In this document: in pieces, positions 25,106 through 33,502 of the stretch
Layout: the number at the start of each line of letters is the position of its first letter
Numbering within the stretch: the stretch's first letter is position 1
DNA from: Palsa-504 sp963834685
GTDB lineage: Bacteria > Actinomycetota > Actinomycetes > Streptosporangiales > Streptosporangiaceae
Reading direction: 5' to 3'
Assembly: GCA_963834685.1 (NCBI GenBank)
Contig: CAWICW010000011.1
Location: 27,519-91,518 of the forward strand
DNA: 64,000 bases
Notes under the pieces: generated by a model
Database searches by the model: none
What the model saw: only the letters and a program-made list of their open reading frames with translations
What the model was told of the DNA's origin: nothing
Made by a program: the position numbers and the translations under genes

Positions 25106-26608
25106 ATGACGGTGACGGCTGATCGTGCCGCAGCCAGGAAATCTGATGCTGCGGCCAGGAAATCAGGTACGCCCGGTACGGGGGCTTCTGGTCGCCGGGC
25201 GGCACAGTCTGCTGCGGTGGAGCATCTGAGCCGGGCGGACCGGGCGGCGTTGGGGAAGGACGCCCGGGCGGTGGCCCCGCTGGAATCGCATGGCGAGTTC
25301 AGCCCGGGCCGGGGGCGGGATCCGGTCGGGCTGCTGCTGGGCCAGGCGGCGTCCCGGGTGCCGGAGCTGGTGCCGCTGCGGCACGGGCGGATGCTGGTGT
25401 CCCCGTTCACCTTCTACCGCGGCGCGGCGCTGCCGATGGCCGCGGACCTGGCCGGCACGCCCGCCTCGGGGTTGCGGGTGCAGCTGTGCGGGGACGCGCA
25501 CCTGTCCAACTTCGGCGCGTTCGCCTCCCCGGAGCGGCGGCTGGTCTTCGACGTCAACGACTTCGATGAGACCCTGCCCGGGCCGTTCGAGTGGGACGTC
25601 AAGCGGCTGGCCGCGAGCCTGGCCGTGGCCGGGCGGGACAGCGGGTTCCCGGCCAAGGCCCGCCGCAAGATCGCGCTGGCGGCGGCCGAGGGTTACCGCA
25701 CCGCGATGCAGGGGTTCGCGAACCAGCCGTTCCTGGACGTGTGGTACGCGCACCTGGACATCGAGCCGGCCATCGCCGAATTCAGGTCCCAGGTCAAGGC
25801 CAAGAGGTTCAAGCTCGCCGAGACGCTGCTGGCCAAGGCGCACACCGCCGACAGCACCAAGGCGCTGGGCAAGCTGACTACCATGGTCGACGGGCAGCGG
25901 CGGATCATCAGCACCCCGCCGACGATCGTCCCGGTCGAGGAGGTCTTCGCCGGCCTGCAGGCCGACGCGATCTACGACCTGATCCGCGTCGTGCTGGGCA
26001 AGTACCGGCGCACCCTGCAGTCCGACCGGCGGCACCTGCTCGAGCAGTTCACCTTGGTCCAGGTGGCCCGCAAGGTCGTCGGGGTCGGCAGCGTCGGCAC
26101 CCGCGCCTGGATCGTGCTGATGGATGCCGCCGACGGGGTCGAGCCGCTGTTCCTGCAGGCCAAGGAAGCCCAGCCGTCGGTCCTGGCGGAATATGCCGGG
26201 CGCAGCCGGTACAACAACCAGGGCGAGCGGGTCGTGGCCGGGCAGCACCTGCAGCAGGCCCAGAGCGACATCTTCCTGGGCTGGACCCGCGTCACCAACC
26301 CCGAAGACGGAGTCGACCGGGACTTCTACGTCCGCCAGCTGAAGGACTGGAAGTTCTCCGTGCCGATCGAGCTGATGCTCCCGCAGGGCATGACGTTGTA
26401 CGCCCGGCTGTGCGGGTGGACCCTGGCCCGGGCGCACGCCCGCTCTGGCGACCGCATCGCCCTGGCCGCCTACCTCGGCGGGTCAGACAAGTTCGACCAG
26501 GCCATCGCCGACTTCGCCGAAACCTACGCCGACCAGAACGAACTCGACTACGCCGCGCTCCAGGCCGCCGTGAAGAACGGCAAAGCCGAAGCCATCAGCG
26601 AAATCTAA
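25106..26608 (+). CDS. DUF2252 family protein (kinase-like fold)
   Basis: 500 residues from ATG 25106 with RBS GGAGGGAG. Family marks: FSPGRGRDPVGLL, LVPLRHGRMLVSPFTFYRGAA, then LCGDAHLSNFG and FDVNDFDETLPGPFEWDVKRL. GDxHxxN followed by D-x-N-D-F-D resembles the catalytic and metal loops of aminoglycoside-phosphotransferase-like kinases, so a phosphotransfer role is plausible but unproven for this family. The N-terminus carries a repeat AARKSDAAARKSG. Stop is followed by a convergent aldo/keto reductase gene. Confidence 0.88.
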   Translation: MTVTADRAAARKSDAAARKSGTPGTGASGRRAAQSAAVEHLSRADRAALGKDARAVAPLESHGEFSPGRGRDPVGLLLGQAASRVPELVPLRHGRMLVSPFTFYRGAALPMAADLAGTPASGLRVQLCGDAHLSNFGAFASPERRLVFDVNDFDETLPGPFEWDVKRLAASLAVAGRDSGFPAKARRKIALAAAEGYRTAMQGFANQPFLDVWYAHLDIEPAIAEFRSQVKAKRFKLAETLLAKAHTADSTKALGKLTTMVDGQRRIISTPPTIVPVEEVFAGLQADAIYDLIRVVLGKYRRTLQSDRRHLLEQFTLVQVARKVVGVGSVGTRAWIVLMDAADGVEPLFLQAKEAQPSVLAEYAGRSRYNNQGERVVAGQHLQQAQSDIFLGWTRVTNPEDGVDRDFYVRQLKDWKFSVPIELMLPQGMTLYARLCGWTLARAHARSGDRIALAAYLGGSDKFDQAIADFAETYADQNELDYAALQAAVKNGKAEAISEI

Positions 26609-26718
26609 GGCGACAGCCGGTCCCGGGAAGCCTGGCAACGGCACTGGCGTACATCGTCGGGACCGGCGTTCCAGCGCAGGCAGTACCGCCTGGCCCTCGC
26701 TCCCAGCGCCAACCTCCT

Positions 26719-27657
26719 TTAAGGGACGCCGCGTTTCCGGAGCGGGAGGTGCTTCTTGGCCTCTTCGTAGAGGTCGGCGGGGAGCGGACCCCTCTGTGCG
26801 ACGGCGATGTTGCTGGCCAGGTGGGCCGGGTTCGCCGTGCCGACGATCGTGGTCGACAGGCCGGGGTGGCTGAGCGTGAAGCGCAGGACGAACTCCATGT
26901 TGCTCATGCCCGCCTCGCTCAGGAGGTCGGCGATGCCCGAGGTCTCCCAGTTCCGCTGGCCTACGCCGGGGTCCTGGCTAAGCGGACCGGTCCGCCAGTT
27001 CTTGTCCGCCGACGCGGCACCGCGCGCCGCGCCGCCGCGGATGAACGTACCCGCGCCCGCGTCGGCAGCCCCGGTGATGAGTTCCTCGTGATCGCGCTGG
27101 ACCGCCGAGTACGGGATCTGGAAAACGTCGAAGACGCCCATCGCGATGTGATCGGGCAGATGCGGCAGGATGCCTGACATGCCGATGAAGCGGACCTTAC
27201 CTTCGCCCTGGAGGTCCCTGAGCGTCTCGACCGTGTGGTTCTCCTCGAGCGTCGCCTTGGCCGGTGACATGTGCACCTGGACCAGGTCGAGGTAGTCGGT
27301 GCGCAGGCGCCGCAGCGACTGCTCGACGTCGGCGCGGACATTCCCGGAGCTGTAGTCGTGCGGGTAGGGCGGAGGCGCGTCGGCCGGGGACTCGAGCGGG
27401 CATCCGCATTTGGAGGCGAGGAAGAACTCATCCCGGCGGTGGCCGATGTAACTGCCGATCAGCTCCTCGCTGCGGCCGTAGTCGGGTGAGGTGTCGATCA
27501 GGTTGATGCCGCCGTCCAGGACCGCGTTCAGCAGGCGGCCGGCCTCCTCGTCCGCAATCTCGGGGCCGCGCGGCCGGCCTCTCAGCTCCATGGCGCCGTA
27601 GCCGAGAATGGTCACGTCCGCGCCGGTACGCCCGAGGGTTCGTGTCATGATCGCCAT
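26719..27657 (-). CDS. Aldo/keto reductase
   Basis: 312 residues from ATG 27657 (GGAAG upstream; ATG 27648 is also possible). The (beta/alpha)8 NADPH-dependent oxidoreductase marks are present: LGRTGADVTILGYGAMELRG at the N-terminus, catalytic Asp and Tyr in NLIDTSPDYGRSEE, Lys in FLASKCG, His in LVQVHMS, and IVGTANPAHLASNI in the cofactor-binding end. Substrate unknown. Immediately upstream is a truncated flavin monooxygenase gene whose frame runs into this one. Confidence 0.88.
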   Translation of the reverse strand: MAIMTRTLGRTGADVTILGYGAMELRGRPRGPEIADEEAGRLLNAVLDGGINLIDTSPDYGRSEELIGSYIGHRRDEFFLASKCGCPLESPADAPPPYPHDYSSGNVRADVEQSLRRLRTDYLDLVQVHMSPAKATLEENHTVETLRDLQGEGKVRFIGMSGILPHLPDHIAMGVFDVFQIPYSAVQRDHEELITGAADAGAGTFIRGGAARGAASADKNWRTGPLSQDPGVGQRNWETSGIADLLSEAGMSNMEFVLRFTLSHPGLSTTIVGTANPAHLASNIAVAQRGPLPADLYEEAKKHLPLRKRGVP

Positions 27658-27804
27658 GTCTTCCAACGCTATCCCGGAGGATCCCTGGCGGGATGCGGAG
27701 CCGCGAGCCGTCCCGTATCCAGAGACGGGCGGGCGGTGGAGCGCGCGCTGGATCTAGCCGAGCCCGACCGCGCGCTGTTGTGGGTTCCTGCTGCATCCAG
27801 CGCC

Positions 27805-28639
27805 GCCACTGCGGGATCGGGTCGCGGTCGTAGAGCGCCCACTTGTACCAGGTGTCTGCGGCGGCGAAGAGGCGAAGCAGGGATTCGTGCCAGCCGGCGT
27901 AGCGCTCGAGCACCTCCTCGCGGGTGCACTCGGCGATCCAGGACTCGTGACGGTAGCCCTCATCGTCGTAGTGGCAGACGACGTTGATCAGCTCCTCGCC
28001 TCGCAGCGGGTACAGGACGATCGTGCCGTGCGGGCCAAACCACTGGGCGCCTTCGGTACCGGGCCGGGCGCCGCGGACGGCTCCGGCCCGGACGACGCTG
28101 CGGTAACAGATCTTCCCGGTGAACCGGGGAGCGTCCGGGCCGAACAACGAGGCACGCACCGGTGAGCGGATTCCGTCGGCGCCAACGATGATGTCGGCCT
28201 CGATCTCGCTGCCGTCCGCAAAGCGCGCGACCGCGACGTCACCGTCGGGTTGCACCTGCGTGCAGCGCTTGCCCAGAGTTACCATGTCGGCCGGCAACGC
28301 ATCAGCGAGCACGCCGAGGAGATCGGCCCGGTGTACGGTCGCGCCCTCCGTACCGAACGAGGCCGCTTGCTGTTGCCGGCTCGTCTTGGCGATCACCCGG
28401 CCCGTCTTCCAGTTACGCATGACCTGCCACTGCGACCGTCCCGCAACCTGCCGGACGCTATCCTCCACGCCGATGGCGCGCAGCACCTTCATCGCGTTGG
28501 GGTGCAGGGCAACGCCGGCTCCGATCTCCTTGAGCTCGGCGGCCGCCTCGAAGACCGCCACCTCGATCCCCGCCCGCGACAGCGCGTTCGCCGCTGTCAG
28601 TCCGCCGATGCCTCCCCCGATGATCGCGACACGTGTCAC
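27805..28639 (-). pseudogene. FAD-dependent monooxygenase, 3' truncated
   Basis: From GTG 28639 the protein reads VTRVAIIGGGIGGLTAANAL (GxGxxG FAD site), ADIIVGADGIRSPVR (the DG motif) and KWALYDRDPIPQW, as in salicylate or hydroxybenzoate hydroxylases. Just where GRVTLLGDAAHPM should follow, similarity ends at about 27805 and the frame continues only as out-of-frame overlap of the aldo/keto reductase. The second FAD-binding motif and the C-terminal 80-100 residues are absent, so activity is unlikely. Confidence 0.75.
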
Positions 28640-28854
28640 AGGACAGCCCTTCCCGCGGTGGACGTCCGCAGCCGCAGCGTGGCCCGGACACACAACGGAG
28701 CTCCCACTTGCGAGCTGTCGAGCCTGGCCAGGAGCTCTCGATCGCCGCTTCGGGTGGGCCCGCACCACGAACACGCACAATACCGCCGCCACCGCCACGG
28801 TAGCCAGCCTCGGCCAGCGGCGCCACGCTCATCGACAGGCCAGCCAGCATGACC

Positions 28855-29320
28855 CTAGGCGCGGCCGATGCGAGAGCACGCCGAAGCGGTGCCCGGCATC
28901 ACCGTCGCGCGGGCGGGGCCTGACGCGCGGGCGGCGCCTGACGGCGGCTCGAGCAGGCTGAGGTACGGCATGCGCGAGTCGGGCAGACCGCGCCGCTTCA
29001 GATCGCAGACACAGCGCCGCGGCAATTCATCGTGCGGCGCGGCGACGATGACGATCACGTCGCGCAGCTCGGGCGGGTCCAGGGACCTGATCGTCGCGCC
29101 CGGCAGCGGGGTCAGCGCGGAGAACGGCACGAGCGGTTCGGCGATCAGCTCGGCCCGGGGCCGCGACCACTATGATCTCCTCGCGGCCGAGCACCTCGAG
29201 GTGCTGGTCGGTCCGCGTCGGCCTCGGCCCGACGGTGAGGTCCGTCCCTCCGGCCAGCAGGACGTCCAGCATCCGGTCCGCGCTGGTGTATTCCTTCAGG
29301 TCCAGCCCCGCCCGCGGACC
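28855..29320 (-). pseudogene. LysR-type regulator effector-domain remnant, frameshifted
   Basis: The minus strand encodes LKEYTSADRMLDVLLAGGTDLTVGPRPTRTDQHLEVLGREEIIVVAA, typical of the LysR substrate-binding domain (D-L-x-x-G-P-x-P and L-x-R-E-E). Reading must shift by one base near 29140 to continue as AELIAEPLVPFSALTPLPGA and RDVIVIVAAPHDELPRRC. The helix-turn-helix N-terminus is absent. The 5' side joins an HpcH-type aldolase fragment at about 29315. Confidence 0.5.
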
Positions 29321-29672
29321 GGTACCCGGCAGGCGGATAGCGGACCGCGCCAGTCACCTGGCGAGCTTGGGCGGCCGAATCCACGTTCGGCACGATGACC
29401 CCTGCACAGCCCAAGTCCAGAGCCCGTCCGATATCAGCGGTATGCGCATGCCGGACCCGGGCGACGGGCGTCGCCCCCGCCAGCCGGATCGCGCTGGTCA
29501 TCGCGGGCAGGTCAGCTTCGGCGGCCCCGCCATGCTGCAGGTCGATCACCATGTAATCCAGGCCCGCGGCGGCCAGCAGCCGCACGCTCAGCGGCGACGG
29601 GATCACCGACCAGGCGCCGTACAAAGGCTCACGGGCGACGAGCCGGGAACGGAAGGTGGCGGCCATTGGCAT
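29315..29672 (-). pseudogene. HpcH/HpaI-type aldolase, N-terminal remnant
   Basis: About 115 residues match the start of a class II pyruvate aldolase: YGAWSVIPSPLSVRLLAAAGLDYMVIDLQHG (Asp and His of the active site), TPVARVRHAHTADIGRALDLGCAGVIVPNVDSAAQA and VRYPPAGYRS. Full proteins are 250-270 residues; the second half with the metal-ligand Glu/Asp is replaced by LysR-like sequence. Deletion fusion, not functional. Confidence 0.65.
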
Positions 29673-29792
29673 GGGGCCAGCGAACCATAACCGCCCGCCC
29701 GGCCCGACGGCAGGGCTGGGAAGCCAGGGAAGCCCACGCCGAACCCGGCAGACGGGGGCCTGGCCGCGGACCCGGTCACCGCGGTCGAGCCC

Positions 29793-29955
29793 TTAGCGGA
29801 CCTGGTTCAGCCCCCTGATCGCGCCGACGAGGCCGCCGACGGTGATCAGGGCGGGCCGGGACAGCGGCAGCAGGATCCGCAGGAAGAACCAGCTCCGGGT
29901 GGCGCCGTGCACGATCGCCGCGTCCTCCAGCTCGCCGGGGAGGGCGCGCAGGCGG
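29793..29955 (-). pseudogene. ABC-transporter permease C-terminal remnant
   Basis: A short stretch LPGELEDAAIVHGATRSWFFLRILLPLSRPALITVGG is the EAA-loop region of a MalF/MalG-type sugar permease. Everything upstream in the frame is unrelated and the C-terminal segment ends prematurely with GLNQVR. Only about 45 residues survive. Confidence 0.6.
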
Positions 29956-30001
29956 CCGTAGCGGTCGTCCCAGGCGGCGGCGGAGTCGGCGGAAGCTAGC
30001 C

Positions 30002-31246
30002 TCAGTCGCGCTGGCTTACCCATACCGAAACGTGGGCAGGCTCCAGGGCCTGGTGCACGACACCGGCCAGGTCGGCCTGGACCGCGTCCAGGTCGACGGC
30101 GTCTTTCAGCCGCGCCGCGAATGCCGCCACGGTCTTGTCGGCGTCATAGCGGGTCCGGTTGAACCGCCGGTCCACCGCCCGCTGCACCCGCTGCCTCAGC
30201 GGATTGAACAATGCTGCCGCCGCGAGCGTGGCGGCGGCCACCGCCACCGGAGTGCGGAGCTGGAACACCTGGGTGGCCAGCAGGACCAGTCCCGTGTACA
30301 CCCCGATCAGCAGGCCCGTCACGATCGCGTACGACAGGGTCCGGGAGATAATCCGGTCGATGTCATACAGCCGGTACTTCAAGATGGCCACGGCCATGCT
30401 CGCCGGAAGCGCCGCCGCGCCGAGCCCGAGCAGAAAGCCGAGAATCAGCTGGACCTGAGGCAGATGCGGGTAGAGCGCCAGGATCGGCTGAAAGATGACC
30501 TGGGAGAGGACAAGGACGGCGGCGCCGCTCAGCAGCCACTTCAGCTGCTGGCGCCGCTCTCCCGACGAGCGCCGCCAGCTCAGCACCTGTGCAGCGACGA
30601 ATGACAGCAAGAGGGCGGCGAGCACCGGGAAGATCGGCCAGTAGAAGGTCGCCGACGAAATGGCCGTGAGACCCCCGCCTGAGTCGACGCGGACATGGCG
30701 CGCGGCAAGGGCGGTAGCCGCGATCGCATACGTGCCCCCGGCGTAGCAGGCAACCACCGCCAGGTAGGACCACAGCACCGGGCGCCAGCGCGGCGACGGG
30801 AGCCGCCCGTCGGGGAACAGCAGGATCGCGAGCCCCAGCAGCACGATGGCCGGCGCCCAGGAATACTCCAGCAGCAGCGCAACCGCGCCAAACGGCAGGC
30901 GGTGGCCCAGACGGTAAGCGAGCAGCGCATAGGACGCGGCATCGGCCGGGAGCAGCTGGAGGCCAGCGGGGGCGGTGAGCAGGATCCAGCCGATCGGGTT
31001 ACGGGGCTGGCGGCGGACGATGACGAAGCCCACTGCCGAGAACAGCACGGCCACGGCGATGTTCTGACCGCCGTTCACCAGCACGTTCTGGTGCGTCAGG
31101 GCGTAGAGCGGCACCGACGCGGCGGCAAGCAGCACCGTACCAACAACCAGCACCGCCGCGGCCGCTGATGACGCCACACCGAAGCGGCGCACCGCGACCT
31201 CCGTCATCACCGGTACCGGCGCGGTGGCCGGCTGCGCCTCCCGCAT
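30002..31246 (-). CDS. Multi-pass membrane protein, sensor-kinase-like N-terminal module without kinase
   Basis: About 414 residues from ATG 31246 (ATG 31207 also possible). About nine membrane segments occur between residues 20 and 330, including FVIVRRQPRNPIGWILLTA and the junction KYRLYDIDRIISRTLSYAIVTGLL, followed by FNPLRQRVQRAVDRRFNRTRYDADKTVAAFAARLKDAVDLDAVQADL. This is the sensor half of a group of actinobacterial histidine kinases; here the protein stops before any kinase domain. Proteins of this length also occur alone, so it may be complete. No kinase gene is adjacent. Confidence 0.7.
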   Translation of the reverse strand: MREAQPATAPVPVMTEVAVRRFGVASSAAAAVLVVGTVLLAAASVPLYALTHQNVLVNGGQNIAVAVLFSAVGFVIVRRQPRNPIGWILLTAPAGLQLLPADAASYALLAYRLGHRLPFGAVALLLEYSWAPAIVLLGLAILLFPDGRLPSPRWRPVLWSYLAVVACYAGGTYAIAATALAARHVRVDSGGGLTAISSATFYWPIFPVLAALLLSFVAAQVLSWRRSSGERRQQLKWLLSGAAVLVLSQVIFQPILALYPHLPQVQLILGFLLGLGAAALPASMAVAILKYRLYDIDRIISRTLSYAIVTGLLIGVYTGLVLLATQVFQLRTPVAVAAATLAAAALFNPLRQRVQRAVDRRFNRTRYDADKTVAAFAARLKDAVDLDAVQADLAGVVHQALEPAHVSVWVSQRD

Positions 31247-31733
31247 TACCACAACGTACGCCCGCACCGTTCCGGGACCGTTACCGCTCAGCACCGGAAC
31301 CCCGGTTAGGTCACAGTTTCAAACTGAGGCAGAAGGATTTAGATCCCAGTTCGGTCAGCGATAACGGCCGGATCGAGACCCGGCGGCTAAGACAGGACCC
31401 GGCGCGGGTGGCTGCCGTCGACGTACCCCACGAACGGCGGGTAGATGTTATAGCCGAGCAGTTCCTGCAGCCGTTCCGGCAGATCACGGGCGATGTCACG
31501 GGGTACGGCCAGGCAGCGGCAGACATCGCTGCCATCACCAGCCTGAGACTAGGCGGCCGGGCGGCCGCCGTCTAGCGGCCCTTCGGGGCCGGCGGGACGG
31601 CCTCCACCTCCGCGACCAGCGCGGCCGCCGGGCGACCTCCTCGATCACCGCCCGGCCTCGGGGTCCGCCGACTGGGCCATACCGCATTGCGGTCAGCGGC
31701 CTGCGCAAGGTCATTGAGCCCCGCAGCGCGCGG
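31247..31733. other. Gap with one unassigned frame and a UUCG hairpin
   Basis: About 490 bases. A minus-strand frame (about 31388-31545) reads RDLPERLQELLGYNIYPPFV and ends after GSHPRRVLS; it looks coding but has no start and no family I know. At 31577-31590 GGCC-CTTCGG-GGCC forms a UUCG-capped hairpin. Confidence 0.35.
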
Positions 31734-31805
31734 TTAGCGGCGAAGCATCAAGATGACCAGGACAATGATCACAATTAGAACGATTGTTCCGATGCCGATA
31801 TACAC
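31734..31805 (-). CDS. 23-residue single-span membrane peptide
   Basis: GTG start with AGAGAGGAAA eight bases upstream. The peptide is VYIGIGTIVLIVIIVLVILM plus LRR: one hydrophobic span and a basic end, so N-out/C-in is expected. Very short one-span proteins of this composition are widespread in actinobacterial genomes. A copy of the TCACCCT motif overlaps its leader (31813-31827). Its A/T-rich codons (att, atc, gtc) differ from the surroundings. Confidence 0.65.
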   Translation of the reverse strand: MYIGIGTIVLIVIIVLVILMLRR

Positions 31806-31812
31806 TGGGTTT

Positions 31813-31827
31813 CCTCTCTTAGGGTGA
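31813..31827 (-). promoter_or_regulatory. Site 5 of the shared motif, overlapping the small gene leader
   Basis: Minus-strand TCACCCTAAGAGAGG; its 3' half includes the RBS of the 23-residue peptide gene. The match to the other sites is weakest here. Confidence 0.3.
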
Positions 31828-31938
31828 CGCTTGCCCGTGCAGGCGTCTTCGACGCGACTGCCCAGCCCAGTGCGGATTAATCCAGAAGCCTCGGAGAACC
31901 GCGCGCCTCAAGGAGCGATGCTCAGCGGCTGGCCTGCG

Positions 31939-32586
31939 TCATCGGTCCGCAGTGTCGTTGTTCGTGCTGGTTCCGCCCGGTACGGACCGGGATCCTCCAG
32001 CCGCGGGCGGCAGTCCGCGGGCTTCGAGCCAGTCCCGCAGGTCCGCGCGGACGTCCGCCTCGGGGCGGTCAGTGCTCAGCTCGAGCAGGATGCCGCGGCC
32101 GCGGTAATAGTCAATCAGCGGCGCGGTTTCCCGGGTGAAGACGGCGAGCCGGTGCCGGATCACGCCAAGCGTGTCATCGACTCGGCCATCACGTTGCGCC
32201 CGGTCGAGCAGCCGCGTGACGAGTTCCTCCTCCGGCGCGGTCAGATAAATCACGGCGTCGCTGGTGAGGCCGAGTTCGACGCCGACTTGCGCCGCATGCA
32301 GCGCCTGGGGCATCGTGCGCGGGAATCCGTCAAGCACGTAGCCGCCCGTTTCGCGGGCTGCAACGACCACGGCCGGAATGAGGATGCTGAACATCAGCTC
32401 GTCCGGGACCAGGTCGCCACGCGCGGTATATGCGGCGACCTGCCGTCCCAGATCGGACCCGCGCGCGACCTCCGCCCGGAGCAGATCGCCCGAGGAGATA
32501 TGCGCGGCGCCCGTCTGCTGCGTCAGCCACCTGCCGTGCGTGCCTTTCCCGGCGCCCGGCGGGGACAGCATGACCACCCGCACCAT
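31939..32586 (-). CDS. adk: Adenylate kinase
   Basis: 215 residues. P-loop SPPGAGKGTHG, AMP-binding HISSGDLLRAEV, GYVLDGFPRT and the LID region TRLLDRAQRDGRVDDTLGVIRHRL, which is the short, zinc-free type. It converts ATP plus AMP to two ADP in the cytosol. The C-terminal 25 residues (GGSRSVPGGTSTNNDTADR) are a Ser/Thr/Gly tail not usual for the family. The housekeeping adk of actinobacteria normally sits in the ribosomal-protein/secY cluster, so this isolated gene may be a second copy. First residue MVRVVM at 32586. Confidence 0.85.
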   Translation of the reverse strand: MVRVVMLSPPGAGKGTHGRWLTQQTGAAHISSGDLLRAEVARGSDLGRQVAAYTARGDLVPDELMFSILIPAVVVAARETGGYVLDGFPRTMPQALHAAQVGVELGLTSDAVIYLTAPEEELVTRLLDRAQRDGRVDDTLGVIRHRLAVFTRETAPLIDYYRGRGILLELSTDRPEADVRADLRDWLEARGLPPAAGGSRSVPGGTSTNNDTADR

Positions 32587-32712
32587 GGTGACAGCACCCC
32601 TTCCAGCCCGCGCAGGCCCCGCACGCTAGTATCCCTCGTCCTTGGCGCCGGCCGCTCATCTGCGGCTCGGATCGCCTGGACAATTCGATACATCGCCTGG
32701 TTCAGGACATGA

Positions 32713-32763
32713 ACCACGGCCCGTTCGGTATTTAAAGATCTCTATATCCGAACGGCCCGTGGT
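32713..32763. repeat. Long palindrome, copy 1 (arms 16, spacer 19)
   Basis: ACCACGGCCCGTTCGG, then an A/T-rich spacer with atttaaagatctctat, then CCGAACGGCCCGTGGT. The arms pair at 15 of 16 positions, with a C-C mismatch in the middle. Nearly the same structure recurs at 36575-36622. It lies between the divergent adk gene and a gene remnant. Confidence 0.8.
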
Positions 32764-32787
32764 GTTATGGCTGATCCTCAGATTAGC

Positions 32788-32918
32788 TCGTGCTGGCTTT
32801 GCGGCAGCATTTCTTCAAGGACGCGGCGCTGTACGGCGGCCCCGTCGACACCGAGAACCTGGTGTTCACCGGCGTGCCTGCGGTGGCGCGGCGGGCCGGC
32901 TTATTGTTCGGGCTATGA
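32788..32918 (+). pseudogene. 3' remnant of an unidentified gene, coupled to the CMD gene
   Basis: A coding-looking frame reads LRQHFFKDAALYGGPVDTEN and LVFTGVPAVARRAGLLFGL and stops at TGA 32916-32918, overlapping the next ATG as ATGA. No upstream part survives beyond about 32790, next to the palindrome. I cannot name the family. The overlap suggests it was once the gene before the CMD protein in an operon. Confidence 0.4.
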
Positions 32919-33502
32919 CCAGGATTCCGTATGCGCGGCGTGAGGAGCTGGGGCCCGAGGGCCAGCAGCTGTGGGACGGCATCGTCAATGGCCGGGGCGA
33001 CCTGGTGGTGACCGCGGAGGGCGGCCTGGCCGGGCCGTTCAACGCGTTCGTCACGGCACCGGGCGCCGGGCGGCGGATGTCCTCGCTCGGCGCCACGCTC
33101 CGGTTCGGCACGTCGATCGAGCGGCGGCTGTCCGAGATCGCCATCATCACCACCGGGGCGCGGTGGCAGGCGGAGTTCGAGTGGTGGGCGCACGCGCCGA
33201 TGGCGCGCGAGCACGGCGTGGCCGACGCGGTGGTGGACGCGATCGGGCGCGGGGAGGATCCGCCGTTCGAGGCGGACGACGAACGGGCCGTCTACACGGT
33301 GGCCCGCCAGCTCGCTCACTCCGGCCGCCTGGACCAGGAGGCCTACGATGCCGCGCACGCCTTTCTCGGCGATGCCGGGATGGTGGAGCTGGTGTCGCTG
33401 TGCGGGTACTACACGCTGATCTCGTTCCTGCTCAACGCGTTCGATGTGCCGCTGCCGTCCGGCGCGGCACCGATGTGGCCGGATCATGACGCTGCCTTTT
33501 GA
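32915..33502 (+). CDS. Carboxymuconolactone-decarboxylase (CMD) family protein
   Basis: 195 residues from ATG 32915. The AhpD/CMD-like helical domain is visible: FGTSIERRLSEIAIITTGARWQAEFEWWAHAPMAREHGV, DAVVDAIGRGEDP, and DDERAVYTVARQLAHSGRLD...VELVSLCGYYTLISFLLNAF. No Cys-x-x-Cys pair, so it is the redox-inactive type often found beside catabolic enzymes. It overlaps the SDR gene by 17 bases, so the two act together, perhaps in degradation of an aromatic or lactone compound. Confidence 0.85.
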   Translation: MTRIPYARREELGPEGQQLWDGIVNGRGDLVVTAEGGLAGPFNAFVTAPGAGRRMSSLGATLRFGTSIERRLSEIAIITTGARWQAEFEWWAHAPMAREHGVADAVVDAIGRGEDPPFEADDERAVYTVARQLAHSGRLDQEAYDAAHAFLGDAGMVELVSLCGYYTLISFLLNAFDVPLPSGAAPMWPDHDAAF

